64,000 bases of DNA from CAYNWT01 sp964450955 (GCA_964450955.1 CAYVFI010000008.1:112525-176524); one strand, 5' to 3'; shown: positions 27,354 to 36,860, counted from the first letter of the stretch. Numbers and translations are program-made. Notes: generated by a model from the sequence alone, not told the origin.

Positions 27354-29357
27354 ATGAGCCGTCGGTCATTGCACATTCTCACTGTTGTCGTTTTCGCATT
27401 CCTGCCCAGCGCCGCCATTGCTCAGGGTGAGGTTAACGAAGTTCTGATATTCGGCGACGTGCCTGCCACGGGCGTTTTCAAAGTTCCCGGCGAAGTTGTC
27501 GTGAATGAATTCGTTGACCTGGCTGGTGGGGTGTCGGCCGGAACCGTCAACGTGCGACTTGTCCGCGACGAAAAAATTGCGTGGGGCGGGTTGGTCTCGA
27601 AGGGGCAACCGGGCGACTTCAAAGTAGCTCACGGCGATATTGTTGTCGTTCATTCGCTTGAACGACTGTCCGGCCGGCGTCAGCAAAACGGCAAGCCCAA
27701 CGTGGTTCAAGTCACCATTATTAATCCGCGAACGCGACCGCTGATCGTGGATCTTGAGGAAGGCAAAGTCACCGCTGGTGATGTGCTAAACGATAAGGAC
27801 GTTCGACTGGGCGATCGAGCCTTCAGGATTATTCGGACGGACCCTAAGACTGTTCCCATCGTCGGTGATGCCCGGACGATATTGCATCATGGCGACATTG
27901 TGATGGTTCGTGACGCTGCTGTTGAAACAGCGGCGATGCCAGGTCCGGCTCAAGTCGCTCAGGCGAGTAACCAGGAAGTGATTGATGTACCGGCACTGCC
28001 CGGCAATGGTCCGCTACTGATCCCGGTTTCCGATCAGATTATCACTCCACAGGAAGACGAACCAGCTCCTGCCGACACAGCACCGGTTCCGGTGGCTGCA
28101 AACTACGGCGGTCTCGCAGGTATGGTCGGTCAGCCTCCCCAACCGGCAGCTCCCGAGATTACTTCACCTCAGCCTCCGGCCAGTTTTGTGCCACCTGGGG
28201 CGACGCAGGATCAGGATTTGATGAACACAGACCCGTGGATGCTTGGCAAGCAGCCGCTGCAGACTCCGGGTTTGCCGGCACCTGATACGTTCCAGCCTGG
28301 ATCAGGTCAGCCATCGGTTGGAACCGAGATTCCTCCGTTCAATCCTCAGCCCGGATACAACGCTCCAAGTTCACAAAGCGCTTATAACGGTCAACCTTCG
28401 GGTTACCCGGCGGCCTCTGGTTTGCCAGGCGGACAGAACGGTTTGACTCCTCGCCCACCAGCGGGTCCGGCTCCTGCAGCGACTCAGCAGTCAACAAACA
28501 GCTCACTTCCGTTACCAAGCGAATTGGATGCGGTCGTGGAAGAAAGTTCAAACTCAACCATGTGGTACGTTGCCGGTCTGGCTGGCGCGTTGTTCCTGGT
28601 TTTGGGTGCCTGGGTTTACGGTAGCCGAGCCATGGCGGACTCGCCGCAGGTTGGACTCGACCCATACAAGCGACCTGTTAGCCGGCGGCACTCATCGACC
28701 GTTAAGCACCCACCAGTTGCTGATGGGCCTGGTATCGCTCCGCCAGCCGAGCGAAAGCCAGTGATCAAGAAACCAAAGGCTCCGACAATCAAGCCGATTA
28801 CTGCAGCGACCGGTGCGATTGCGGGCACTGCCGCGGCGGCCGTGGCCAGCTTCACTCATCCAGAGGCAGTTAAACCGACTCCACCGCCGGCTCCTGAACC
28901 AAAACCGATTCCAACACCGCAGCCGGTCATCGAATCGGTTCTTGAACCAGAACCTCTTCCGGACTACGTCCCGGTTAAGCCGCCCGTTTCGTACGAGCCG
29001 CCTACGCTGCCGGTAACATACCACGCTCCGCCAGAACCGGTTCGCCAGTCGTTGGCCGCCCTTCAGGGACCATCTGTACCAGCTATTGATCCAAAGCCGG
29101 AACCAGAAGTGGAGCCAGTACCTGTGCCCAACACATCGACAACACGAATTCTGGATGCGTTGATTAACAACTCTATTCCAGTCAGCGAACAGCCGGTTGA
29201 GTTGCCGATGCATCTGGACTTCTTCGGTGACTCCAGCGGACCGAAACAACTGCGAATTGACCCGGCCCAGCCGGTTCTGCGTGGACCTCACACCAACATG
29301 AGTGCCGGGCGTGATCATCGGACTCAGAAAACTCACACAGCTGCGTACGACGGTTAA
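27354..29357 (+). CDS. Exported SLBB-like / single-TM / proline-rich protein
   Basis: 667-residue membrane protein. It starts with a signal peptide (LHILTVVVFAFLPSAAIAQ) behind CGGAG at 9 bp. Residues 25-200 hold three beta-rich units in the style of SLBB / polysaccharide-export ligands (VLIFGDVPATGVFKVPGEV; VVNEFVDLAGGVSAGTVNV; GDIVMVRDAAVE). A long Pro/Gly/Gln-rich linker follows (about 205-395), then one transmembrane helix at about 403-424 (WYVAGLAGALFLVLGAWVYG), a second Pro-rich arm (PAPEPKPIPTPQPVIESVL-like) and a short conserved-looking tail. It is followed after 48 bp by the actin-fold ATPase, with which it likely works. An extra in-frame ATG-less extension of 23 residues upstream is unlikely. 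Function unknown; envelope scaffold is the best guess. Confidence 0.75.
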   Translation: MSRRSLHILTVVVFAFLPSAAIAQGEVNEVLIFGDVPATGVFKVPGEVVVNEFVDLAGGVSAGTVNVRLVRDEKIAWGGLVSKGQPGDFKVAHGDIVVVHSLERLSGRRQQNGKPNVVQVTIINPRTRPLIVDLEEGKVTAGDVLNDKDVRLGDRAFRIIRTDPKTVPIVGDARTILHHGDIVMVRDAAVETAAMPGPAQVAQASNQEVIDVPALPGNGPLLIPVSDQIITPQEDEPAPADTAPVPVAANYGGLAGMVGQPPQPAAPEITSPQPPASFVPPGATQDQDLMNTDPWMLGKQPLQTPGLPAPDTFQPGSGQPSVGTEIPPFNPQPGYNAPSSQSAYNGQPSGYPAASGLPGGQNGLTPRPPAGPAPAATQQSTNSSLPLPSELDAVVEESSNSTMWYVAGLAGALFLVLGAWVYGSRAMADSPQVGLDPYKRPVSRRHSSTVKHPPVADGPGIAPPAERKPVIKKPKAPTIKPITAATGAIAGTAAAAVASFTHPEAVKPTPPPAPEPKPIPTPQPVIESVLEPEPLPDYVPVKPPVSYEPPTLPVTYHAPPEPVRQSLAALQGPSVPAIDPKPEPEVEPVPVPNTSTTRILDALINNSIPVSEQPVELPMHLDFFGDSSGPKQLRIDPAQPVLRGPHTNMSAGRDHRTQKTHTAAYDG

Positions 29358-29405
29358 GATACCCGCCGCAACGACACAGACACTACTTACTACAAGGCAT
29401 GGCCA

Positions 29406-30416
29406 ATGACTGCCTCTGTCGACTTTGGAAGTCACCGCATTCGAGTTCTTACATTGCAAGACGACAAGATTGTCGCGAAGCAATTCCGTTCTGTGTATTC
29501 CGTATTGCCGGATTCACAGGAACAGCGTGCTATCTTGGGGCGGTTGGGTTTGCCCTATGCGGCGTGTGAAAATCACCTTGCCGTTATCGGCGATCACGCG
29601 GACGAACTTCGTTGTGTGAATTCGCTACCAGCAGTTCCAATCTTCAGTGATGGTCAGATTACCGCTGACGATCCGCCCGCGCGGCAAATCCTGAATGTGC
29701 TTGTGGAATCAATGCTTCCGCTGGCGACGCACAAGAATCAAACCTGTGCCGTTGTGACGCCCGGTTCGTTTAAGCCTGGTACGGGGTCGCCCGAGTTCCT
29801 TGAGAAAATCATCGGACTTCGCGGTTACACTCCGCTTCAGGTCAATGCCGGTCAGGCCATCGTTTTGGCTGAAGGAGCTGCCAATCGATTCAGTGCGATT
29901 GGTGTTTCATTTGGATCGCAGTGCTGCGACATCGCTTTGGTGGCTCGCGGGAACCTGATTGACCGTGAAGTCGTCAGCAAAGGCGGCGACTGGATGGATC
30001 TCGAACTGGCTCGGCAAAGTCGTCAGTACGTTTACGACCGCGAAGGCCAGTGCTATCTGGATACCGGTTCCGTATCGAATTGGAAGGAAGCGTCTTTCCG
30101 ATCGCTGGATCGCCGGGATAGTGTCCTGGAACACACGCTGGGTAATTTGTACTCGGAAATGTTGAAGGACGTTGTGTCTGCCATCGAACGAATCGTGGAA
30201 CGCAACTTGATTCAGTCAGGGAATTTGCCTGTCCTGTGTAATGGTGGAGTTGCCACGATTGATGGCTTCTCAGAAGCCATGCGGCACGCGTTCCGCGGCA
30301 CGAAGCTAAGTTCGAAGCAGGTTGGTGAGATTCGGATCGTGTCTGATCCGTTGGCAATCGCTCGTGGTGGTTTGATTAACGTCACACTGCAGAATGAAAC
30401 GAAAGCCGCCGCGTAA
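29406..30416 (+). CDS. Actin-fold (ASKHA) ATPase, MreB/PilM-like
   Basis: 336-residue cytoplasmic protein of the sugar kinase/HSP70/actin superfamily. The phosphate-1 motif is VDFGSHRIRVLTL near the start, phosphate-2 is GVSFGSQCCDIALVARG (residues about 160), and the adenosine motif is LPVLCNGGVATIDGFSEAM (about 275). The connect helix TLGNLYSEMLKDVVSAIERI lies between. The second phosphate motif has Ser-Phe-Gly-Ser where MreB and FtsA have Asp-Leu/Ile-Gly-Gly-Gly, so hydrolysis may be altered. AAGG stands 9 bp before the ATG. It is in the same operon as the SLBB-like protein, and a bidirectional terminator follows. The PilM and MreB options cannot be separated by eye. Confidence 0.8.
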   Translation: MTASVDFGSHRIRVLTLQDDKIVAKQFRSVYSVLPDSQEQRAILGRLGLPYAACENHLAVIGDHADELRCVNSLPAVPIFSDGQITADDPPARQILNVLVESMLPLATHKNQTCAVVTPGSFKPGTGSPEFLEKIIGLRGYTPLQVNAGQAIVLAEGAANRFSAIGVSFGSQCCDIALVARGNLIDREVVSKGGDWMDLELARQSRQYVYDREGQCYLDTGSVSNWKEASFRSLDRRDSVLEHTLGNLYSEMLKDVVSAIERIVERNLIQSGNLPVLCNGGVATIDGFSEAMRHAFRGTKLSSKQVGEIRIVSDPLAIARGGLINVTLQNETKAAA

Positions 30417-30465
30417 ACGGTTTTGCGGTCACGATTTCAGGTCAGTGATCACAACCAAAAAAAGA

Positions 30466-30528
30466 AGCCGACCGGGGCAACCCAGGGAGATCCCATCAGG
30501 TTGCCCACCGAGGTCGGCTATCTTTGTT
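30466..30528. terminator. Bidirectional terminator
   Basis: Two nested stems: AGCCGACC (30466-30473) with GGTCGGCT (30512-30519), and GGGCAACC (30475-30482) with GGTTGCCC (30499-30506). An A-rich run precedes the hairpin (30454-30466) and a T-rich run (ATCTTTGTTTT) follows, so it can stop both the + actin-like gene and the - sdhB gene. It lies in the 126-bp convergent gap. Confidence 0.85.
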
Positions 30529-30542
30529 TTCCTGTAGCGAAT

Positions 30543-31310
30543 TTAGTCTGCCTGGCCCGTTAGTGTGGCTCGCAGATACTCGCGGTTCAGGCGAGCGATA
30601 TTCGTGACGGAAATTCCGGCCGGACAAGCCGCTTCACACTCAGACGTGTTGGTGCAGCTACCGAAGCCTTCGTCATCCATCTGGTTGACCATAGCCACAA
30701 CGCGAGAACCGCGTTCCGGTGCGCCCTGGGGCAGGATGGCCAGCTGGGAAACTTTGGCAGACACGAACAGCATCGCTGACGCGTTCTTACACGAAGCCAC
30801 GCATGCTCCACAGCCAATGCAGGCCGCAGCGTCCATGGCGACAGACTGATCTTTCTGCGCGATTGGGATTGCGTTGCCATCGGGAGCGTTACCCGTGTTA
30901 ACGGAAACGTAGCCGCCTTTTTGAATGACGCGGTCGAAGGCCGAACGATCGCAGACCAGGTCTCTCACAACCGGAAACGCGGTGGCACGCCATGGTTCGA
31001 TAACGATGGAGTCGTTGTTTTTGAACCGACGCATGTGTAGCTGGCAGGTTGTGGTCTCTTTGTCGGGACCGTGTGCCTGGCCGTTAATCATGACACCGCA
31101 GGTACCACAGATGCCTTCTCGACAGTCGTGGTCGAATGCGATTGGTTCTTCACCCTGTTCGAACAGTTGTTCGTTTAGCACGTCCAGCATTTCGAGAAAC
31201 GACATGTGGGTTGTGATGCCACTGAGTGCGTATTCTTCGAAATGGCCGGGGTCCTGAGGGCCTTTTTGACGCCAGACCTTAAGAGTCAGATTGAGTGTTT
31301 CGTCGCTCAT
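30543..31310 (-). CDS. sdhB: Succinate dehydrogenase/fumarate reductase iron-sulfur subunit
   Basis: 255-residue subunit that passes electrons between the flavoprotein and the membrane quinone site. The three clusters are visible: 2Fe-2S ligands in CREGICGTCGVMINGQ with the later CQLHM, 4Fe-4S in CIGCGACVASCKNA, and the C-terminal cluster in CTNTSECEAACPAGI. The ATG follows the sdhA TAA with no gap. The sdhC-sdhA-sdhB order matches the B-type three-subunit complex of Bacillus and epsilonproteobacteria. Confidence 0.96.
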   Translation of the reverse strand: MSDETLNLTLKVWRQKGPQDPGHFEEYALSGITTHMSFLEMLDVLNEQLFEQGEEPIAFDHDCREGICGTCGVMINGQAHGPDKETTTCQLHMRRFKNNDSIVIEPWRATAFPVVRDLVCDRSAFDRVIQKGGYVSVNTGNAPDGNAIPIAQKDQSVAMDAAACIGCGACVASCKNASAMLFVSAKVSQLAILPQGAPERGSRVVAMVNQMDDEGFGSCTNTSECEAACPAGISVTNIARLNREYLRATLTGQAD

Positions 31311-33275
31311 TTACTTGTAACTCCTGGTCGCCAGCTTGACGTCGTTGAACTCAAGTTGTTCCTTGTGCAGCGACGCTTTCTTGCCGACACCGTTGAATTC
31401 CCAGGCAGCGACGTAACTGAAGTTCTCGTCGTCACGCTTGGCTTCACCTTCACCAAGGTATCCGTTTTTCACTTCCGGATCGTCCTTCGTATACTGGTGC
31501 TCTTCGCGGAAGTGACCGCCGCACGATTCTTCACGATTCAAAGCGTCGTAGGCGAACAGTTCAGCAAACTCAATGAAGTCTGCAACGCGTCCCGCCGCTT
31601 CGAGGCTTTGGTTGAAGCTTTCGCCGGATCCCGGAACATGCAGGTCTGACCAAAATTCTTCGCGAAGAGACGTGATCTTACTGATGGCTGTTTCCAGGCC
31701 TTTGGCGTTTCTGGCCATACCGCAGTATTCCCACATGATCTTCCCGAGTTCACGGTGGAAGCTATCTGCCGAACGCGTTCCGCCAATGCTTAGCAGGCTG
31801 TTGACGCGACTCGTCGCCGCTTCCATCGCCTCTTTGCAGTCAGGGTGATCGTTAGAGAGTGGAACCAAATCCGCGCTCGCCAGGTGGTTGCCGATTGTGT
31901 ACGGCAAAACGAAATAGCCGTCTGCCAACCCCTGCATCAAAGCACTTGCGCCAAGCCGGTTCGCTCCGTGGTCAGAGAAGTTGGCTTCTCCCAGAACAAA
32001 CAGCCCCGGTAGGTTGCTTTGCAGGTTGTAGTCGACCCACAAGCCACCCATCGTGTAGTGGACGGCCGGGTAGATTCGCATCGGAACCTTGTACGGATCG
32101 TCGTCAGTGATTTTGTGGTACATGTGGAACAGGTTGCCATACTTTTTGCGAACGGCATCCTCTCCATCCCTGGCGATTGCATCCCGGAAGTCCAGGAACA
32201 CAGCGAAGCCTGTCTCGCCGACTCCATAACCAGCATCGCAACGTTCTTTCGCAGCGCGAGATGCGACGTCTCGAGGAACAAGGTTTCCGAACGACGGGTA
32301 CCGGCGTTCCAGGTAGTAGTCGCGATCTTCTTCGGGAATATCCTGCGGCTTCCGCGTTTCGTTGGGATCTTTCGGAACCCAAACGCGACCATCGTTGCGA
32401 AGACTTTCGCTCATCAGCGTCAGCTTCGACTGATAGTCACCGGAAGACGGGATACACGTCGGGTGAATCTGTGTGTAACACGGATTCGCCATAAACGCAC
32501 CACGCTTGTGAGCTCGCCAACCAGCGGTAACGTTGCAGCTTTTTGCGTTTGTCGACAAGTAAAATACGTTTCCGTATCCACCGGTCGCCAGAACGACCGC
32601 GTCCGCCGTATGAGTTTCAAACTCACCCGTCGTCAGGTTCCGCGCGATGATTCCGCGGGCTTTTCCGTCGACAACAACAAGGTCCAGCATCTCACGACGC
32701 GTCAGCATTTCTACTTTGCCAGCATTAATCTGGCGCTGCAAAGCCTGGTACGCGCCAAGCAGCAGCTGCTGCCCGGTTTGCCCGCGGCAGTAAAAGGTTC
32801 GCGAAACCTGAGCGCCACCGAATGATCGGTTTGCCAGGGTCCCGCCGTATTCGCGAGCGAATGGAACGCCCTGCGAAACGCATTGGTCAATAATGTTGTT
32901 GCTGACCTGAGCCAACCGGTAAACGTTGGCTTCACGACTTCGATAGTCGCCACCCTTGACGGTGTCGTAGAACAGACGCCAGACGCTGTCGCCGTCGTTT
33001 GGGTAGTTCTTGGCTGCGTTGATACCACCCTGAGCCGCAATACTGTGGGCCCGACGTGGGCTGTCCTGCAGGCAGAACGATTTGACGTTGTAGCCAAGTT
33101 CTGCCAGTGAAGCTGCTGCCGATCCACCAGCCAGACCGGTCCCAACAACGATGACGGTGAACTTCCGTTTGTTGGCCGGGTTCACAAGTTTGACGTTGAA
33201 ACGGTGCTTGTCCCACTTCTCCTGAATCGGACCGTCCGGAACGTTCCCGTTCAGAGTGCCTGCTGAATTTGTCAT
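31311..33275 (-). CDS. sdhA: Succinate dehydrogenase/fumarate reductase flavoprotein
   Basis: 654-residue catalytic subunit that oxidises succinate to fumarate (or reverse) with covalently bound FAD. The FAD fold is VIVVGTGLAGGSAAASLAEL; the FAD-attaching His lies in RRAHSIAAQGGINAAKN; the active-site region shows HPTCIPSSGDYQSKLTLMSE, LFVLGEANFSDHGANRLGAS and YTMGGLWVDYNLQ. GAGG stands about 9 bp before the ATG. Length and order fit the long-form SdhA of B-type complexes. Confidence 0.96.
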   Translation of the reverse strand: MTNSAGTLNGNVPDGPIQEKWDKHRFNVKLVNPANKRKFTVIVVGTGLAGGSAAASLAELGYNVKSFCLQDSPRRAHSIAAQGGINAAKNYPNDGDSVWRLFYDTVKGGDYRSREANVYRLAQVSNNIIDQCVSQGVPFAREYGGTLANRSFGGAQVSRTFYCRGQTGQQLLLGAYQALQRQINAGKVEMLTRREMLDLVVVDGKARGIIARNLTTGEFETHTADAVVLATGGYGNVFYLSTNAKSCNVTAGWRAHKRGAFMANPCYTQIHPTCIPSSGDYQSKLTLMSESLRNDGRVWVPKDPNETRKPQDIPEEDRDYYLERRYPSFGNLVPRDVASRAAKERCDAGYGVGETGFAVFLDFRDAIARDGEDAVRKKYGNLFHMYHKITDDDPYKVPMRIYPAVHYTMGGLWVDYNLQSNLPGLFVLGEANFSDHGANRLGASALMQGLADGYFVLPYTIGNHLASADLVPLSNDHPDCKEAMEAATSRVNSLLSIGGTRSADSFHRELGKIMWEYCGMARNAKGLETAISKITSLREEFWSDLHVPGSGESFNQSLEAAGRVADFIEFAELFAYDALNREESCGGHFREEHQYTKDDPEVKNGYLGEGEAKRDDENFSYVAAWEFNGVGKKASLHKEQLEFNDVKLATRSYK

Positions 33276-33314
33276 GGATAGGTGCCTCTCGCCGAAGCGG
33301 TTTGATGTGGTTGT

Positions 33315-34001
33315 CTACTTCGTCGAAGCGAAGGACCAAATCACAAAACTGATGAAACCAAGACCAATGGACCAACCGAACACAATACTCGCAACGCGTA
33401 CCAGCTTGTTGTACTTCGGATGACTGAAGCCCAGTGTATTAAGTGCGCTGCCGAAGCCATGAACCAGATGAATGGCCAAAGCCGAGCAACCGATAACGTA
33501 AATAACTGCACTGATTGGGTTGGAAAGCAGCATTCGAGCCTTCTCGAATTCACTTTCAGGATACTCCAGGCCACGTGCTTTGAATGTAAAGTCGATGAGG
33601 TGCAGGATGACGAATCCCAACACCACAGCGCCTGTTGCAAACATGTAACTGCTGGCTCCACCACCCTTAAGAATGGTCATACCCTGCTTGCTGTTTTGTT
33701 CAAGGTAAGTTTCTTTGCGTGCCTGCTTATTCATGTTGGACGTGCTGATGGCGAGTCCAAGGTGAGTAAAGAACAACGTGATCAGGCCGACTTCTGCGAT
33801 TTTCAGCAACCACTCGTTCTTGTGCAAAGCGTGTGCGTAATCGTTGTAGGCCTGTTCGCCGACAAACAGAAATATATTCCCTCCAAGGTGAGCGACCAGA
33901 AAACCGCACAACAGCAGGCCGGTGATCGCCATCACCAGTTTCTGTCCGACAGATGAAGACAGGGCGCGAATGATCCAGGCTAAGGCCGGAACCTTCTCCA
34001 T
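33315..34001 (-). CDS. sdhC: Succinate dehydrogenase cytochrome b subunit (b558 family)
   Basis: Membrane anchor that binds heme b and quinone. From the ATG at 34001 it has 228 residues and five hydrophobic segments (VGQKLVMAITGLLLCGFLVA; LKIAEVGLITLFFTHLGLAI; MFATGAVVLGFVILHLIDF; ISAVIYVIGCSALAIHLVHG; IVFGWSIGLGFISFVIWSF), with conserved His residues (HLGG, FTHLG, LHLID, IHLVHG) as heme ligands. A longer frame adds 46 residues with no family match, so I chose the shorter start; neither has a strong ribosome-binding site. The sdh promoter must lie in the 181-bp gap up to the MFS gene. Confidence 0.93.
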   Translation of the reverse strand: MEKVPALAWIIRALSSSVGQKLVMAITGLLLCGFLVAHLGGNIFLFVGEQAYNDYAHALHKNEWLLKIAEVGLITLFFTHLGLAISTSNMNKQARKETYLEQNSKQGMTILKGGGASSYMFATGAVVLGFVILHLIDFTFKARGLEYPESEFEKARMLLSNPISAVIYVIGCSALAIHLVHGFGSALNTLGFSHPKYNKLVRVASIVFGWSIGLGFISFVIWSFASTK

Positions 34002-34182
34002 GATGCGAACGGGAAACGACAGAGTTCGAACTAGAAAGCTCAACGCCTTCTCCTTGCCACGGGTGTCAATCTGACCGTCACGACTATGCAAGTGGACGGC
34101 CGACGCTACGTTCGAACCAAAATGGTGCGAAACTCGCAACGTTACCAGACTCCCACGGATTATAGGCCAGTGGTATGCGACT

Positions 34183-35499
34183 TCAATCTACGGTCGACGA
34201 CTGCGATACCATTGATTTGGTTTGTTTGTCGTTGGCTGCATCGTTGACAGAACCGGCCTGTCGATTCTCAGATTCGAGACCGCCGCCCCGAACTGTCGAT
34301 TGAAGATCCGAATCCGGCCGCCGCGCGCCGGTCATCAGGTAGCCGACAGCCACGACAATCGTGAGTGATGTACTGGTGTAAAACATTTGGTGGAACCCAA
34401 AACCACCGTTGAAGTGGTCAATGATTGCCCCCAGAACCGGCGCCGACAGCGCGCCGCCGAGATCAAAGAACCCCAGAACCAGCGTGGTTCCGGTTCCGCG
34501 ATATTCACGAGGAAACGCTTCGGTTCCAAGAGACACGACCGCCGGAAACAGCAAAGCGTGGCCGAATCCCGAACACACAGCCGGAAAAACCAGCTGCCAG
34601 GTCTCTGCCACGGACGGCAGAATTCCAAACCCAACCGCCGAACCCGTCGCGCCCATGAGGATCATTCGGTGCCGGCCGATCGTCTGGCTCCATTTGCGAC
34701 TACCCATGCGAATTAGAAACGCAGCGATTGCAAAGCACGTCCAATAAGTTCCAATTCCGCCAAGGCCGCGATGAGTCGAAAATCGTGTGAGGAACAAAGA
34801 CGGGATGATGAAGTTCATGCCCATCAACAACGCCACAAACACGACCGGGCCCGGCCAATGCTTAAACATGAGCCGATGAGCCGGTGGGGTTGCCTGTGGT
34901 CGACAGTGCTGGTCTTTGCTGGTGATGAGAAGGACCAGTAGCAAATAGGTCACGCCAAGACAGGCAACAACCCAAAACACGACCCGTGGTTCTGCAAGCC
35001 CGGAAAACCTACGGCCCAGCAAATCGCAAAGCTGCGATCCGCAAATCATCCCCAGAAACCCGCTACTGCCAAGGTTTCCGATGACCTCAGTCCGCCGATG
35101 AACCGGCGCGCGATTTTGGGCGTGGAAGATAGAACACGTGAACATTCCCGATAGGCCCACGGCGAACAGTATCCGTCCAGCGTACAGGCTGAGCTGGATT
35201 GTGTCTGACTGCGACAGCAGAACGCACCCGCAAACAAACGTCGAAATGACAGTCAGCCACAACCGGCGGGCTCCAAAGCGATCAATGGCCTGGCCAAGGA
35301 ACAGCCGTCCAAACAACGCGGTGAAGACGCCACAACTGACAATGAAGCCGGCCAGACGTTCGGTTCCACCAAAACTCTGAACAAACTCAGCAAACCGAAA
35401 TGTCGTCGCGTTGGATGTCACCAGCAGCAGGTTGGCAACGTAGGACAGCCAAAACGTTCGGTCGTAGACCTTTGGATTATCAGGAAGCGGAGACGACAT
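34183..35499 (-). CDS. Major facilitator superfamily transporter
   Basis: 438-residue inner-membrane transporter with about 12 helices. The loop between helices 2 and 3 carries GRLFLGQAIDRFGARRLWL, the MFS motif A (G-x-x-x-D-R-x-G-x-R-x), and a matching repeat LIRMGSRKWSQTIGRHRM lies after helix 8. Substrate cannot be predicted. The ATG at 35499 avoids 23 polar upstream residues that have no MFS counterpart. It is upstream of sdhC on the same strand but separated by 180 bp, so independent transcription is likely. Confidence 0.88.
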   Translation of the reverse strand: MSSPLPDNPKVYDRTFWLSYVANLLLVTSNATTFRFAEFVQSFGGTERLAGFIVSCGVFTALFGRLFLGQAIDRFGARRLWLTVISTFVCGCVLLSQSDTIQLSLYAGRILFAVGLSGMFTCSIFHAQNRAPVHRRTEVIGNLGSSGFLGMICGSQLCDLLGRRFSGLAEPRVVFWVVACLGVTYLLLVLLITSKDQHCRPQATPPAHRLMFKHWPGPVVFVALLMGMNFIIPSLFLTRFSTHRGLGGIGTYWTCFAIAAFLIRMGSRKWSQTIGRHRMILMGATGSAVGFGILPSVAETWQLVFPAVCSGFGHALLFPAVVSLGTEAFPREYRGTGTTLVLGFFDLGGALSAPVLGAIIDHFNGGFGFHQMFYTSTSLTIVVAVGYLMTGARRPDSDLQSTVRGGGLESENRQAGSVNDAANDKQTKSMVSQSSTVD

Positions 35500-35987
35500 G
35501 GCTGCTCGGACCGCGCGTCGGACTATCGGCTGGAGACAGCTAGCGCGGCTGGTGTGAATGTGTGGCAAGCGATGCGTTTAACTTGCCGAAGCCCGACCAC
35601 GAAAATCCGAGCTGAAGCGATACGTGGTTTGACATCCTAGAGCAGAACCTGCCCCGGGCAAGACGGACTCGAACGCGGTAGGTTGTTTTGGTGATGCTGA
35701 GCGGCCGTTGGCCCGGAGAAAAGTAAAGCGATCTGGTTCGTCTCGGAAGTTGCTTGAAGTCATTCAAACTCTGTCGGGGGCGGTCGAACATCGCGATTTA
35801 ACCCGATTGTGACTCTGTGAATTGGTATACCTCCGACGCGATTTCACGATCTGCCCCCGTCTGCGCGACAGATTCCTGGTAAGCACGACAGATTCCAGGT
35901 AAGCGCGCCGCGTTCGGGGGCGTCGATAGTTCATCGGCAACAAGTTGGTTGCCACGGACACGATTAATACTACCGGGAATCGAAACT
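35500..35987. other. Gene-free divergent region (488 bp)
   Basis: Between the MFS gene (-) and the CxxC-repeat protein (+). It holds a 2 x 20-bp tandem repeat at 35866-35905 (units CGACAGATTCCTGGTAAGCA and CGACAGATTCCAGGTAAGCG). The sequence GGGA about 8 bp before the ATG at 35988 is a weak ribosome-binding site. No further gene is supported. Confidence 0.45.
35866..35905. repeat. Two 20-bp tandem repeat units
   Basis: Unit 1 is 35866-35885 and unit 2 is 35886-35905; they differ at two positions. They lie about 85-120 bp upstream of the CxxC-repeat protein start, so they could be an operator or merely a small duplication. Confidence 0.7.
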
Positions 35988-36860
35988 ATGTTGTCTTCAT
36001 CTTCAAAGTGTGGCCTGCTGGCAGCAGCCTGTATTTTCTCTCTTGGCCTTACGGACGTGAACGCACAGTCTGGTAGTCGCAGCCGTTACTCCGGCGGTTA
36101 CAACACCCGTGCGACGCGGAAGCCGATGCAAAAGAAGAAGATGTCGGAAACGTCGATGGGCAAGATGAAAGACAAAGCCATGCAGGATAAGGGCATGGCT
36201 GACAAAGGCATGGCCGACAAGCCAATGGCGAACAAGCCACTGATGGCGAAGCTTGGTCTGGAAGGTTACTGCCCGGTTTGCATTCTTGACGCAAACAAGT
36301 GGGAAAAGGGTCGTCAGGAACACCGATCAGTTTACGACGGCGTCGCTTACTTGTTCCCAAGTGCAGCGGTTAAAAAGAAGTTCGACCAAACCCCTGCCAA
36401 ATATGTGCCAGCACTGAACGGTGACTGCATTGTCTGCTACGAGAAATACGACAAACGAGTTCCAGGCAACATTCGTCATGCGGCGAAACGCAACGGTCGG
36501 ATTTACATGTTTCCAAGTGACGAAGTGAAGCAGACATGGATCGAGAACCCGGCCGCCTACGATAAATCTGACGTCGCTTTGAATGGTGAGTGCAGCGTCT
36601 GTCTTGTTGCAGCCAACAAGCACGTTCCAGGAATGGAAAAGTTTACTGAGATCCACGGTGGCCTTCGCTACTTGTTCCCATCTGCCGATCAGCAGGAAGT
36701 CTTCCGCCAGTCTCCAGGCAAGTACGCCAAGGCTGAAATGATGCACACGAAGGCCAGCATGATGAAGGACGACAAGGGCATGACAAAAGATGACAAGGGA
36801 ATGATGAAGGACAAAGCGGCCAGCATGATGAAAGACATGAAGGGCAAGTCAGCTAGCTAG
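35988..36860 (+). CDS. Exported protein with three CxxC repeats and Met/Lys-rich arms
   Basis: 290-residue secreted protein with a signal peptide (LLAAACIFSLGLTDVNAQ). Residues about 30-80 are a Lys/Met/Asp-rich arm (KDKAMQDKGMADKGMADK). Then three repeats of about 55 residues follow, each with a CxxC and an F-P-S motif: GYCPVCILD...AYLFPS, GDCIVCYEK...IYMFPS, GECSVCLVA...RYLFPS. Each ends with a short 'P-x-x-Y' region, similar to a YHS/TRASH-like metal-binding domain. A second Met/Lys/Asp arm closes the protein. The Met and Cys content suggests copper or other soft-metal binding; this is inference. A strong terminator lies 40 bp downstream. Confidence 0.8.
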   Translation: MLSSSSKCGLLAAACIFSLGLTDVNAQSGSRSRYSGGYNTRATRKPMQKKKMSETSMGKMKDKAMQDKGMADKGMADKPMANKPLMAKLGLEGYCPVCILDANKWEKGRQEHRSVYDGVAYLFPSAAVKKKFDQTPAKYVPALNGDCIVCYEKYDKRVPGNIRHAAKRNGRIYMFPSDEVKQTWIENPAAYDKSDVALNGECSVCLVAANKHVPGMEKFTEIHGGLRYLFPSADQQEVFRQSPGKYAKAEMMHTKASMMKDDKGMTKDDKGMMKDKAASMMKDMKGKSAS

